NCBI GenBank assembly: GCA_905214435.1
Contig: CAJMMA010000025.1
Span: 1-25,997 of the forward strand
DNA from: an uncultured bacterium
GTDB taxonomy: Bacteria > Actinomycetota > Coriobacteriia > Coriobacteriales > Coriobacteriaceae
Reading direction: 5' to 3'
Length of the DNA stretch: 25,997 bases
Positions 6,806 to 15,241 of this stretch are shown here, in pieces. Position 1 is the first letter of the stretch. Each line of letters begins with the position of its first letter. The notes under the pieces were generated by a model that worked only from the letters and a program-made list of their open reading frames with translations, was not told where the DNA came from and made no database searches. A program made the translations under genes and the position numbers.

Positions 6806-8587
6806 ATGCAGCCCAAGCATTCTGCTATTGTCGCGGGCCTGACGCTGGCGCTTTCGTTTGGCGCCGTTACCGCACCCGCGCCCGCCGCCGCCGAGGAGCC
6901 CACGCCGGGCGTTGCCTCGGATGCCACCGATATCGACAAAGGTCTCTACACCCAGCAGTCCTTCTCGGGCGTGCTGAGGTCGGTCCAGGGCGTTTCGTTT
7001 GTCAACGTGACTCCCGAGATGAAGTACTTTACCAAGTACGAGAGCCATGGCAACTACAACCAGGGCTTTTCGTATGGCGACGGCTACAACGCGCTGGGTT
7101 ATTACCAGTTCGACCGTCGTTGGTCGCTCATCCCGTTTATGAAGCAGGCCTACAACTACAACCCCGAAAAATACTGCATGCTCAAGGATGCGATTGATCG
7201 CGGCAGCGAGATTTCCAACACGAGCAATGCCATGTACGAGAACGGCCAGCTCACCGAGCTGGGCCATATCGCGCAGGATGCCTTCCAAGGTGCTTATAAC
7301 ACCGATCCTGTTGAGTTCTCAGCACTTCAAGATGCCTATGCGTACAACTCGTACTATGCGGTGACCGAGGCGTGGCTTAAGAGCGCTCTTGGCATTGACA
7401 TCTCCGGCCGCGCCGATTGCGTCAAGGGCATGGTGTGGAGCATCACCAACATGTGCGGCACCGGTGGTTGCAGGGACTTCTTCCGTTGGGCAAACCTTTC
7501 TAACAGTATGACTGATCGCGAGTTTGTGACGGCGCTTTCCAACAGTGTGGTCAATAACGTGGCGACCAAGTATTCGAGCCAGCCCCAGTATCATGAGGGC
7601 TGGAAGAACCGCTACCGCAACGAGCTGAAGGACTGCTTGGTTTATATCGCCGAGGACGAGGCCGCTGCCGCTGCGACGCCCGTGCAGCCCGAGCCCACGC
7701 CGGCGCCCTCGCCGACGCCTGATTCGAATGACGACTCGAGCGACGATGCCAACGATGACAGGATGGATGCGCCCTCGACCGGTGCTGACGGTGATGGCTC
7801 TGCTGGTGGCACTACCAACAACGGCTCTACCTCGAACGGCTCCGTTTCGAACGGCTCTGCTGCGGGCGATTCGTCTTCAAGCTCTGCCGGCAATACGGAC
7901 AGCGACGCTTCTGGTTCGACCGGCGCTGGCACCTCTAACTCATCCACCGGCTCGAGCGATTCGTCCGTTGGCACCGGCTCTAACAACGGCTCCGGCTCTG
8001 ACGCAACCCCTGGTTCCGATGCTTCCAAGGATGACTCGAATAAGGCGCCGGACGTTCCCGTTGCTTCGCCGGACAAGAAGCCTTCTTTCTCCGTGCAGCT
8101 TGGTTCTACGTTGGGCTCTTCGCTGATGGCTGGCGTCAATAATGGCTCGACTCAGAACAAGGACAACTCTGATCAGGTTTCTATGGAAAAGACCGAGGCC
8201 GCAAAGGGCGACTCAAAGGACAAGGCTTCCGAGAAGGCTGAATCCGATAAGGGTCCTAGCTCTGATGAGAAGGGCGACAAGTCCGGTCAGAAGAAGGACG
8301 AGAGCAAGACCGAGGGCGAAAAGAAACAGTCCGAAGACGACGACAAGAGCGGTGCTGACAACCAGGTTCAGGAGCAAAATGACTCCAAAACGGTGACCAC
8401 TACGACCACGATGACCACCACAGCCAAGTCATCTGGCGGCAATATGCCCAAGACGGGCGATCTGATTGTGATGGCGAGCCTTGCCAGTGCAAGCTTGGCC
8501 ACACTGGGCGCTACGTCTATCGTAAGTGGTAAGCATAAGCTCGATCAGCAGAAGAAGGCTTCTGGGGAGGACGGCTTGGAGGAGTAA
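6806..8587 (+). CDS. Secreted wall-anchored protein with lysozyme-like domain
   Basis: A 593-aa exported protein. A signal peptide (MQPKHSAIVAGLTLALSFGAV, cleavage near residues 29-30) is followed by a globular domain at about 40-280. The block KYESHGNYNQG with E79, then ALGYYQFDRRW, resembles the active-site start of lysozyme/transglycosylase-fold enzymes, so peptidoglycan cleavage is plausible but not proven. Then come a Pro-rich linker (about 290), a Ser/Gly/Asn/Thr-rich stalk (about 305-430), a Lys/Asp/Glu-rich segment (about 445-530) and a poly-Thr stretch. The end has the sortase layout: NMPKTGD (547-551, Met in place of Leu of LPXTG), a hydrophobic segment and a basic tail. Ribosome site GGGAGG is 5 bp from the ATG. 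A terminator follows. Confidence 0.85.
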   Translation: MQPKHSAIVAGLTLALSFGAVTAPAPAAAEEPTPGVASDATDIDKGLYTQQSFSGVLRSVQGVSFVNVTPEMKYFTKYESHGNYNQGFSYGDGYNALGYYQFDRRWSLIPFMKQAYNYNPEKYCMLKDAIDRGSEISNTSNAMYENGQLTELGHIAQDAFQGAYNTDPVEFSALQDAYAYNSYYAVTEAWLKSALGIDISGRADCVKGMVWSITNMCGTGGCRDFFRWANLSNSMTDREFVTALSNSVVNNVATKYSSQPQYHEGWKNRYRNELKDCLVYIAEDEAAAAATPVQPEPTPAPSPTPDSNDDSSDDANDDRMDAPSTGADGDGSAGGTTNNGSTSNGSVSNGSAAGDSSSSSAGNTDSDASGSTGAGTSNSSTGSSDSSVGTGSNNGSGSDATPGSDASKDDSNKAPDVPVASPDKKPSFSVQLGSTLGSSLMAGVNNGSTQNKDNSDQVSMEKTEAAKGDSKDKASEKAESDKGPSSDEKGDKSGQKKDESKTEGEKKQSEDDDKSGADNQVQEQNDSKTVTTTTTMTTTAKSSGGNMPKTGDLIVMASLASASLATLGATSIVSGKHKLDQQKKASGEDGLEE

Positions 8588-8620
8588 TCTTCCAGATCGT
8601 TTTCTATAAGAGTTTGGGAC

Positions 8621-8656
8621 GGGGTCCGGTGCGGCGGCATCGGCCCCCCTTTTTTT
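8621..8656 (+). terminator. Rho-independent terminator
   Basis: GC-rich hairpin: GGGG-T-CCGGTGC pairs with GCATCGGCCCC (one bulged T, one G-T pair) around a GGCG loop, followed by a run of seven T. It closes the transcription unit of the wall-anchored protein. Confidence 0.88.
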
Positions 8657-8728
8657 GTTGTGCAACGATTTGTTATGCCCCCTCGGGGGGCTGTTGCTAC
8701 CGCTGCCCGAAACGTTTGCATGTCGATA

Positions 8729-8756
8729 TTGTTGCGCTCTACCCGCTCGCTACAAT
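8729..8756 (+). promoter_or_regulatory. Promoter of the AAA-ATPase-like gene
   Basis: TTGTTG (8729-8734) and TACAAT (8751-8756) with a 16-bp spacer, about 33 bp before the GTG start of the next gene and just after the preceding terminator. Confidence 0.55.
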
Positions 8757-8789
8757 GGGCATCGTGCTGCGTTAGAAGGAGAGTTTACG

Positions 8790-10589
8790 GTGTCTGAACA
8801 GGTGAATTGTGGTTTTACTCATGCGTTTGGTGCACGGTTGCTCAATCATGCGGATAGCGCAGCTCTACCGGTTGATGCACACGGCTTTTCCGATGCAATC
8901 AATCGGTGTTTACTCGTCGATAAGACTATGTTTATTGCCGATATATTGGACAGTGAAGCACCTGTTGCGCTTTGCTGTCGGCCCAAGGGTTTTGGCAAGA
9001 GCATGAATTTATCGATGCTCAAGTGCTATTTGGAACGACCTGATCGCCGGCTGCCGGATCGAAGCCTGTTCGCTGGTACCCAGATTTGGCAGGCGGGCGG
9101 CGGTCGCTATCGTGATGAGTACGCGAGTTATCCGGTCATCATGCTCGACTTTACAGCTGCCGCTTCGAGGCATGGCGCTGGTGCTGCGGCAGCAATTCGC
9201 GGGGCTGTCGTGCGCGAGTGCGCCCGATTACTGCCGCTGCTTGCCGCGCCTGATCTGTCAAGACGTGAGGTTCGTCTTATCGAGAGGGCGGCGCGTGGGG
9301 TGGCCAGCGATAAGGAGATCGATGCGGCGCTTGGCGTGCTTATTAAACTGCTCCAGGCAGCTTTCGATGAGCAGGTTGTTCTTCTGATAGACGACTACGA
9401 CGCGGTATGTCCAAAGCGTTTGGACGCTAAGGACGACGGTAGCGTGGATTCCCTAGAGTCGCTCAGCCGAATGTTGTTCGACACCATTGCCGATGCCGGC
9501 GACTCGTTGCGATTGACGTGTCTGATGTGCGAACGCCCCGGTCATGCCGAGTTTGCGTTGTCCCAACGTGGGGTTTCCTATCGGTCGGCGACAGCGTTGT
9601 CGAGTTGGTGTGATCGATGGTTCGGTTTTTCGGACGACGAAGTCCAAGTGCTGTTGGATTGCATCGGTCGCAACGGCTGTCTGGATGACGCGCGTGAGTG
9701 GCTCGAGGGCTATCTGCTTGGTGGTTTTTATTGCTCGAGCCCGGAGCGCGTGGTGGACTACGCACATCGCGGTTGCGTCGCGCCCGTTCGGGCAGATCTG
9801 TATGGTTACGCCGACCGTCTGAGCGCATGCGTCGGCGACTGGAATCTCATGCGCCTGTCCGCATTGTTCGATTTACTTGAGGCGCATGGGTTTATTGAGG
9901 TGCCAGTGCATGTGCATGCCGAGGAGGCCGATGCCGCCAAGCCCGAAGATATCTGGACAGCGCTGTATCTGTCTGGATTTCTTACGACGGACATGACGGG
10001 GCATTCGGAAAACGGCGCGTGCCTTCGTTCCCTGCGTCTGCCTAACAACGAAGTGCGTCAGGCGCTCCGTCTTGTAATTCTGGAATGGTTTGAGTGCGCC
10101 GTTGAGGACGTTGGAGTTATCGACTCGTTCCATGACGGGCTGTGTCGAGGAGACGAGGACGCTGTAAAGCAAGCTTTGAGCTGTGCTATCGGCGATCTGG
10201 GCATCGATGTGGACAAATCAGATATGCCGACAGCCTATCATCTGGCGCTGCAGGGGCTTTGCTTTGGACTGTCCGGCTATTGCAATCCCAGCTCCAAGCG
10301 AAGTGGCGTCTCGGATCGCTGGGATATCCAGGTGATTCCCACCGGTCGGGTGTTTGACGTGGCCGACACGCTCGGCATGCTCGATGAGCGACCGCTCATT
10401 ACGATCAACATGTTGTATGACCCTGGCGTCGATGCCCTGGGCCTGGAACTGTTAGCGGTTCAGGCGCTGCTCGACATAGAGCGCGACGGCATCGATGATA
10501 TCCGCGTGCCGCGCCCCGCCGTCGGGCGCATGCGTTGGGGCTTTGGTTTTGACGGTCAGCGTGTGTCCGTGGTGTGTCAACGCCTGTAG
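8790..10589 (+). CDS. AAA-ATPase-like protein, degenerate PD-(D/E)XK C-terminus
   Basis: About 599 aa, starting at GTG 8790 with AGGAGAG in front; the frame is open back to 8655 but that part covers the terminator and promoter. The N-terminus fits the AAA-ATPase_like family: NRCLLVDKTMFIADIL, Walker A-type RPKGFGKSMNLSML (K70, S71) and Walker B VVLLIDDYDAV (196-206, second acidic residue Asp instead of the usual Glu). Members usually end in a PD-(D/E)XK nuclease-like domain with an IIEFK-type motif. Here the matching place (from about residue 511) reads DIQVIPTGRVF and then PLITINMLYD, without the Lys, so nuclease activity is probably lost. Cellular role unknown. It is convergent with the glycosyltransferase that follows. 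Confidence 0.8.
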   Translation: MSEQVNCGFTHAFGARLLNHADSAALPVDAHGFSDAINRCLLVDKTMFIADILDSEAPVALCCRPKGFGKSMNLSMLKCYLERPDRRLPDRSLFAGTQIWQAGGGRYRDEYASYPVIMLDFTAAASRHGAGAAAAIRGAVVRECARLLPLLAAPDLSRREVRLIERAARGVASDKEIDAALGVLIKLLQAAFDEQVVLLIDDYDAVCPKRLDAKDDGSVDSLESLSRMLFDTIADAGDSLRLTCLMCERPGHAEFALSQRGVSYRSATALSSWCDRWFGFSDDEVQVLLDCIGRNGCLDDAREWLEGYLLGGFYCSSPERVVDYAHRGCVAPVRADLYGYADRLSACVGDWNLMRLSALFDLLEAHGFIEVPVHVHAEEADAAKPEDIWTALYLSGFLTTDMTGHSENGACLRSLRLPNNEVRQALRLVILEWFECAVEDVGVIDSFHDGLCRGDEDAVKQALSCAIGDLGIDVDKSDMPTAYHLALQGLCFGLSGYCNPSSKRSGVSDRWDIQVIPTGRVFDVADTLGMLDERPLITINMLYDPGVDALGLELLAVQALLDIERDGIDDIRVPRPAVGRMRWGFGFDGQRVSVVCQRL

Positions 10590-10593
10590 CGGC

Positions 10594-10608
10594 GGGCGAA
10601 AGCCCTTT
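10594..10608 (+). terminator. Weak hairpin between convergent genes
   Basis: GGGC-GAAA-GCCC followed by TTT in the 20-bp gap between two convergent genes. A stable GNRA-type loop but a 4-bp stem and only three T, so it may be only a partial terminator. Confidence 0.3.
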
Positions 10609-10609
10609 A

Positions 10610-11629
10610 CTACTCGGCGTCCTTCAGGGGCGGCATGGGTTTCCAGTTGGGATCCTTAACGATCTTGCGGGCGTCCTTCATGCCACGGCGCAGCGCCGGA
10701 ATGCCGGTCTTAAAGCACTTGTCAACGGCGGCCAGACGAATGAACTCCTTGCAGAAGGTCGCGGCGTTGCCCAGACGGAACAGCATGGGGTGATAGTCGC
10801 CGTAGATCTGCATGTAGCGGGCCAGATAACCGCGGTTGCGCATGATGTAGTAGCGGTTGGTGTCGCTCGTGGAGTTGAGCTGGCGCTTGCCGGCGATGTC
10901 CCAGTTGGAGACGGCGCGGGCGCGCTTGAGCACCACGTCGGCAACCACGGCGGCGGGGAAGTGCTGGCTGGCCACGTAGCCATAGCAGGCATCGTCGCCG
11001 TAGATGAAGAAGCGCGCATCGGGCAGGCCGATCTTGTCGACCACGCGGCGCGAGAACATGCCGCCTTCAAAGCACAGCTGGTTCATGGCGCGGTAGCCCT
11101 CGGGTCCCAGGTCCCACTTGGCGACAGGGTTGGGAATGCCGAGCGAAAGGATGAGCTGGTACTGCCAAAAGAAAGCGCCGCCGTCAAAGTCCAGGCGCGA
11201 ACCCTGGATGACATCGTAGCGGTCGGTCCACTTGGCAAGACGCTCGATGCCTTCGGGGATGACGAGCACGTCGTCGTCCATCACCCAGAACCACTGGGCC
11301 CCCAGATCGTAGGCGCATTTAGTGCCAGCGGAGAAGCCGCCCGCACCGCCGCCGTTTTCGAGCTGCGGGGCGTAGATGACACGGTCGGTGCCGCCCTGCG
11401 CGTCGGGCTGCTCGGTGTCGATGCCCCACAGGCTGGCCAGGCGCTCGTTGAATGCGGTGCACATGGCCTCGGTCTCGCGCGAATTCTCGTTATCGACAAT
11501 CACGATGCGCCAGGGCGTTGCCGTGAGCTCGGTCATGGAGTCGAACAGGTTGGCCAGGAGTTCCTGGCGCTTGTACGTAACGACAACGATGGCGAGCTTA
11601 TCGATGGGAGCGGGAAGGGTTGAAGGCAT
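10610..11629 (-). CDS. GT2 glycosyltransferase, GlfT/rhamnosyltransferase-like
   Basis: A 339-aa family-2 glycosyltransferase (GT-A fold). It has LAIVVVTYKR (12-21), VDNENS (45-50), the NGGGAGGFSAG block (92-102) typical of galactofuranosyl- and rhamnosyltransferase-like members, and the metal/nucleotide motif WVMDDDV with D118-D120. The acceptor-side EGGMFSRRVVDKIG and YGDDACYGY follow. The sugar donor cannot be told from sequence. The ATG at 11629 is chosen over an in-frame start at 11764 because homology starts there; GAAAGGA precedes it by about 11 bp. It is the only minus-strand member of a glycosyltransferase cluster and is divergent from the other five. Confidence 0.88.
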   Translation of the reverse strand: MPSTLPAPIDKLAIVVVTYKRQELLANLFDSMTELTATPWRIVIVDNENSRETEAMCTAFNERLASLWGIDTEQPDAQGGTDRVIYAPQLENGGGAGGFSAGTKCAYDLGAQWFWVMDDDVLVIPEGIERLAKWTDRYDVIQGSRLDFDGGAFFWQYQLILSLGIPNPVAKWDLGPEGYRAMNQLCFEGGMFSRRVVDKIGLPDARFFIYGDDACYGYVASQHFPAAVVADVVLKRARAVSNWDIAGKRQLNSTSDTNRYYIMRNRGYLARYMQIYGDYHPMLFRLGNAATFCKEFIRLAAVDKCFKTGIPALRRGMKDARKIVKDPNWKPMPPLKDAE

Positions 11630-11704
11630 GGGGCAATATATCCTTTCACGCGCGGCGGGCGAGCGCTGCGCGGAAGCTATCGAATACGTCCTTGGGACTG
11701 TTCT

Positions 11705-11735
11705 ATTGTAAAGGCTCACCGCACCTTGTCGGCAA
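11705..11735 (-). promoter_or_regulatory. Possible promoter of the minus-strand glycosyltransferase
   Basis: On the minus strand TTGCCG (11735-11730) and TACAAT (11710-11705) are separated by 19 bp, a long spacer. The -10 is good and lies about 75 bp before the ATG. A separate 6-bp hairpin, GCCGCA-N5-TGCGGC, lies at 11771-11787 in the same gap. Confidence 0.35.
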
Positions 11736-11885
11736 GCTTTGAATAAAACGCAGGAACCTGCCATGGGCCCGCCGCATGACGTGCGGCTACTTTGCCCGCA
11801 AGAGGCTCCATAGATTATATAAACGCCCGCTGGCGCGCTGACCCTTTGATACCATGAAACGACAGGTATTTCCTAAGGAGCACAT

Positions 11886-12989
11886 TTGTCTACTAACGTC
11901 TCTGGCAGCCCTGTTCTGTCGCTGCTTATTCCCATTTACAATGTTCAGCGCTACCTGCGCGAGTGTCTCGATTCCGCCCTGGCACAGACGCTCAAGGATA
12001 TTGAGATCATCTGCATTAACGACGGGTCGACCGACAACTCGCCGGCGATTATTCGCGAGTATATGGAGCACGATAGGCGCGTCAAGATGATCGACAAGGC
12101 CAACAGCGGCTACGGCGACTCGATGAACCACGGTCTGGAGATGGCGCGCGGCAAGTACGTGGGCATCTTGGAGTCCGATGACTTTATGGCGTCCGACGCA
12201 CTCGAAAAGCTTGTCTCGGCCGCCGATAGCAATAATGCCGACTTCGCGAAGGCGAACTTTGATTTCTACTGGTCTAAGCCCGAGGAGCGCCGTTCGCTGC
12301 ACGAGATGTTTAAAGCCAAGGACTGTGGCAAGCCGGTGCACCCGAGCGATACGACGCAGTTCTTTAAGCAAAAGCCGTCGATTTGGTCGGCCGTGTACCG
12401 TCGCGATTTTCTTGAGCGCAACGGCATTACGTTCCTGCCGACTCCGGGGGCATCCTTTCAGGACACGTCATTCGCCTTTAAGGTGATCGCGTGCGCCGAT
12501 AAGGCTGTTTACCTTCATGATGCCGTGTTGTCTTATCGCCAGGACAACGAGAATTCCTCGGTCAATTCTTCGGCTAAGGTCTTTTGCGTCAATACCGAGT
12601 ATGCCGAGATTGAGCGTTGGATTCGAGAGGATTATGCCCGCGACCACGCAAGTGATGACGTCGCGCGCATGCTCAAGTTCAACCAACTCATTAAGTACGA
12701 TTCGTATATGTGGAACTACGTGCGCTTGGCGCCTAAGTTCTATAAGGAGTTCCTGGTTCAGATGGCCAAGGAGTTCCAAGCGGCCTTGGACGCGGGGGAG
12801 TTTTCGCTTGACGATCTCAAGCCGTGGAAGCGCGCAAATCTCGCTGCCATCCTCAAAGATCCTGAGGGCTGGGTTGACGAGCATCCGAGTTTTGCGACGG
12901 ATGGTGCCTTGGGGCGTGCTAAGTATTACGCCTCGGTTGGAGGCCCAGGCGTGGTTGCTGCCTTCCTCATCGAATCGCTGAGGGGGTAG
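11886..12989 (+). CDS. GT2 family glycosyltransferase (cassette copy A)
   Basis: A 367-aa protein starting at TTG with AAGGAG 5 bp upstream. GT-A domain at residues 10-220: LSLLIPIYNVQRYLRECLDS, INDGSTD (45-50) for the nucleotide sugar, and the DXD-type motif LESDD (95-99). The second half is helical, rich in Trp/Tyr/Lys, and probably binds the acceptor. There is no membrane segment, so it acts on the cytosolic side on a lipid-linked precursor, as is usual for this type. It is closely related to the gene at 14111, including at the DNA level. Six bp separate it from the next gene, so they form one transcript. Donor and acceptor sugars are unknown. Confidence 0.9.
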   Translation: MSTNVSGSPVLSLLIPIYNVQRYLRECLDSALAQTLKDIEIICINDGSTDNSPAIIREYMEHDRRVKMIDKANSGYGDSMNHGLEMARGKYVGILESDDFMASDALEKLVSAADSNNADFAKANFDFYWSKPEERRSLHEMFKAKDCGKPVHPSDTTQFFKQKPSIWSAVYRRDFLERNGITFLPTPGASFQDTSFAFKVIACADKAVYLHDAVLSYRQDNENSSVNSSAKVFCVNTEYAEIERWIREDYARDHASDDVARMLKFNQLIKYDSYMWNYVRLAPKFYKEFLVQMAKEFQAALDAGEFSLDDLKPWKRANLAAILKDPEGWVDEHPSFATDGALGRAKYYASVGGPGVVAAFLIESLRG

Positions 12990-12995
12990 GTCGAC

Positions 12996-14036
12996 ATGGG
13001 AGAGACTTTGACCCCCAAAGCGACCATTGTCGTCCCCGTTTACAACTCTGCGCGCTCCATTCAGCGATGCCTCGATTCGCTGTTGGCTCAGTCCGAGCGC
13101 TCGATTCAGGTTGTCTGCGTCAACGACGGTTCGACTGATGATTCGTTGAACGTGTTGCGCCAGGTCGCGCAGGCCGACGATCGCGTACTGGTGATTGACC
13201 AGGAAAATGCGGGTGTCTCGTGTGCTCGAAATGCCGGTATCGATGCCGCCGAGGGCGAGACCGTCTTTTTTGTGGACGCCGACGATTACATCGATGCCCA
13301 GACGGTCGAGCGCGTACTGCATGCCATGGAGTCTGCAGATGTCGAGGCCGCCGTTTTTGGCGGCGTCTGTGAACCAGCCGATGCTGCCCCCAAACGCGTT
13401 CAGCAGCTCATGAGCCCCAAAGCTGGTACCTTCGGCGCCCGTGATCCCCAACTGCTGTTTCATTCGAATGCGCAGCCCTATGCCTGCCGTGCGGCTTTTT
13501 CGCGCGAGCTGCTCAATCGCGAAGGCATTCGCTTCGCCCCCGGTTTGGCTTTGGGAGAGGACGTCGTCTTCCAATTTGCGGCTTATGCGCTTGCCCGCAA
13601 GACCGTCGTCATGCCGGACAAGTTCTACCACTACGTGATGGAGAGCGAATCGGCGACGCACGAGTTCAACAGTGCCGAGGCTCGCGCCAAAAAGCTTGAC
13701 GCCCACATGAGGATGCTCGAGGAAGTCTTGGAGGACTGGGCGGCCTACGGTCTTTTGGACCTGTGCCCCGGCGAGCTGATAACTTGGTTTTTGGACCTCA
13801 TTGTGTTCGACCTGGCGCGCTTGGATGCCGATGACTTCCATCGCGTGGCGGCTCGCGTCAACATGGACCTCACGACGTTTTTGGGAACGGAGTGGGCGGA
13901 TATGCCTGCTAAGGGCGCCGTTCGCCGTGTCGCCCATAAGCTCGTTGTGGCGACCTCGGGCGTTTCGATGGCAGACGCCACGTTGTTCTATCTTTCGACC
14001 CGTGGTCTCAAGGCCTGCCTGGAGCGCTTTCTCTAG
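12996..14036 (+). CDS. GT2 family glycosyltransferase (cassette copy B)
   Basis: A 346-aa GT2 enzyme. ATIVVPVYNSARSIQRCLDS (9-28), VNDGSTDDS (42-50), QENAGVSCARNAG (69-81) and VDADDYID (93-100) give a complete GT-A core. GEDVVFQFAAYA follows at the usual place of the acceptor-site acidic motif. Its start is 6 bp after copy A. Its layout and C-terminal region (EDWAAYGL, then a Leu/Asp-rich helix pair) resemble the gene at 15242 more than its direct neighbours. Specificity cannot be read from sequence. Confidence 0.9.
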   Translation: MGETLTPKATIVVPVYNSARSIQRCLDSLLAQSERSIQVVCVNDGSTDDSLNVLRQVAQADDRVLVIDQENAGVSCARNAGIDAAEGETVFFVDADDYIDAQTVERVLHAMESADVEAAVFGGVCEPADAAPKRVQQLMSPKAGTFGARDPQLLFHSNAQPYACRAAFSRELLNREGIRFAPGLALGEDVVFQFAAYALARKTVVMPDKFYHYVMESESATHEFNSAEARAKKLDAHMRMLEEVLEDWAAYGLLDLCPGELITWFLDLIVFDLARLDADDFHRVAARVNMDLTTFLGTEWADMPAKGAVRRVAHKLVVATSGVSMADATLFYLSTRGLKACLERFL

Positions 14037-14067
14037 TTCCAAGCGCTGCCGCCCGCCGCAACTCGGC

Positions 14068-14076
14068 TGCTAAAAT
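14068..14076 (+). promoter_or_regulatory. Possible internal extended -10 promoter
   Basis: TGC-TAAAAT in the 74-bp gap between two glycosyltransferase genes, about 35 bp before the TTG start at 14111. No good -35 is seen. It may give the second half of the cluster its own transcription. Confidence 0.35.
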
Positions 14077-14110
14077 AACCCTGTTACACGCTATTCAACA
14101 GGAGGTTCTC

Positions 14111-15229
14111 TTGCAGAACTCTGATACCCCTAAAGTTTCGCTGCTTGTTCCCATCTGCAATGTTGAGCGCTACCTGCGCGAGTGCCTCGATTCCGCCGTG
14201 GCGCAGACGCTCAAGGACATCGAGATCATCTGCATCAACGACGGCTCCACCGATAGTTCGCCAGATATCATCCGCGAGTACATGGAGCGCGACCCCCGTG
14301 TAAAGATGATCGACAAGGCCAACAGCGGCTACGGCGACTCGATGAACCGCGGCCTGGAGATGGCGCGCGGCGAGTACGTGGGCATCCTTGAGTCCGATGA
14401 CTTTATGTTTGAGGATTCGCTCCAAAAGCTGGTCGCCAAGGCCGATGCTGAACATGCCGATGTGGTAAAGGGCGACTTTTACCTGTATTGGTCCACGCCC
14501 AGCGAACGCCGTGAGCTGTTTGGGATCATCGACGAGCATATGACGGGCGCCGCTTATCGCCCCGTCGATCGCCCGGGCATCTTCTACCGCAAACCTTCCA
14601 TTTGGTCGGCTATCTATCGGCGCGAGTTCCTCAACGACAATCAGATTCGGTTCCTTCCCACGCCGGGTGCCTCGTATCAGGATGCGGGTTTTAACTTTAA
14701 GGTCTGGGCATGCGCCGAGCGTGCCGCGTTTATTGCGGACCCCATTTTGTGCTATCGCCAGGATAACGAGAAGAGCTCCGTTAATTCGCCTAATAAGGTG
14801 TTTTGCGTGTGCGACGAATATGCCGAGATGCAACGCTTTTTGGATGAACGCCCCGAGCTTAAGGCTCAGCTTCAGGGCATTTTAATGCGCATGAAGGTCG
14901 ATACGTACCGTTGGAATGATGAGCGCCTGGTCGATGAGTTGCGCGAGCAGTTTTGGGAGAAGGCCTCTCCCGAGCTCAAGTCCGATTGGGATGCCGGTCG
15001 CTTTGACCTGTCGCTGTTCGATCCGCGTGGCGAGACCGACTTGCGCCTGATGGTCAAGTCGCCCCGCGCCTATATCGATTCGCGCTTTGGCTTTAAGAAG
15101 CCGGGCAAGATCAATACGTTTAAGCACTACTTCAAGATCGGCGGGCTGCCGCTGGTCTGGCGCGTGCTGACGTATCAGCGCACCTACGGTGATAATCCGC
15201 ACCCCGATGACGTTCCGGTCGCACAGTAG
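14111..15229 (+). CDS. GT2 family glycosyltransferase (cassette copy A')
   Basis: A 372-aa GT2 protein with a TTG start and GGAGG 5 bp upstream. LLVPICNVERYLRECLDS (11-28), INDGSTDSS (42-50), KANSGYGDSMNRGLEMARG (69-87) and LESDDFM (93-99) are nearly identical to the gene at 11886. Similarity continues through KPSIWSAIYRREF, FLPTPGASYQDAGF and CYRQDNEKSSVNS. The C-termini differ more, which suggests changed acceptor choice after duplication. No membrane segments. Seven bases separate its stop from an alternative TTG of the next gene. Confidence 0.9.
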   Translation: MQNSDTPKVSLLVPICNVERYLRECLDSAVAQTLKDIEIICINDGSTDSSPDIIREYMERDPRVKMIDKANSGYGDSMNRGLEMARGEYVGILESDDFMFEDSLQKLVAKADAEHADVVKGDFYLYWSTPSERRELFGIIDEHMTGAAYRPVDRPGIFYRKPSIWSAIYRREFLNDNQIRFLPTPGASYQDAGFNFKVWACAERAAFIADPILCYRQDNEKSSVNSPNKVFCVCDEYAEMQRFLDERPELKAQLQGILMRMKVDTYRWNDERLVDELREQFWEKASPELKSDWDAGRFDLSLFDPRGETDLRLMVKSPRAYIDSRFGFKKPGKINTFKHYFKIGGLPLVWRVLTYQRTYGDNPHPDDVPVAQ

Positions 15230-15241
15230 GAGCACTTGACT

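Noticed and set aside
7800..8010. Short repeated DNA words (AACGGCTC and similar), at first sight like a repeat array
   Set aside because: They encode the Ser/Gly/Asn-rich stalk of the wall-anchored protein in frame. Spacing is irregular, there are no unique spacers and no cas genes, so it is not a CRISPR array.
12468..14042. 524-aa open frame antisense to the glycosyltransferases at 11886 and 12996
   Set aside because: It spans two clear plus-strand genes and their gap; its His/Arg-rich composition is that of an antisense frame, and no ribosome site or motif is present.
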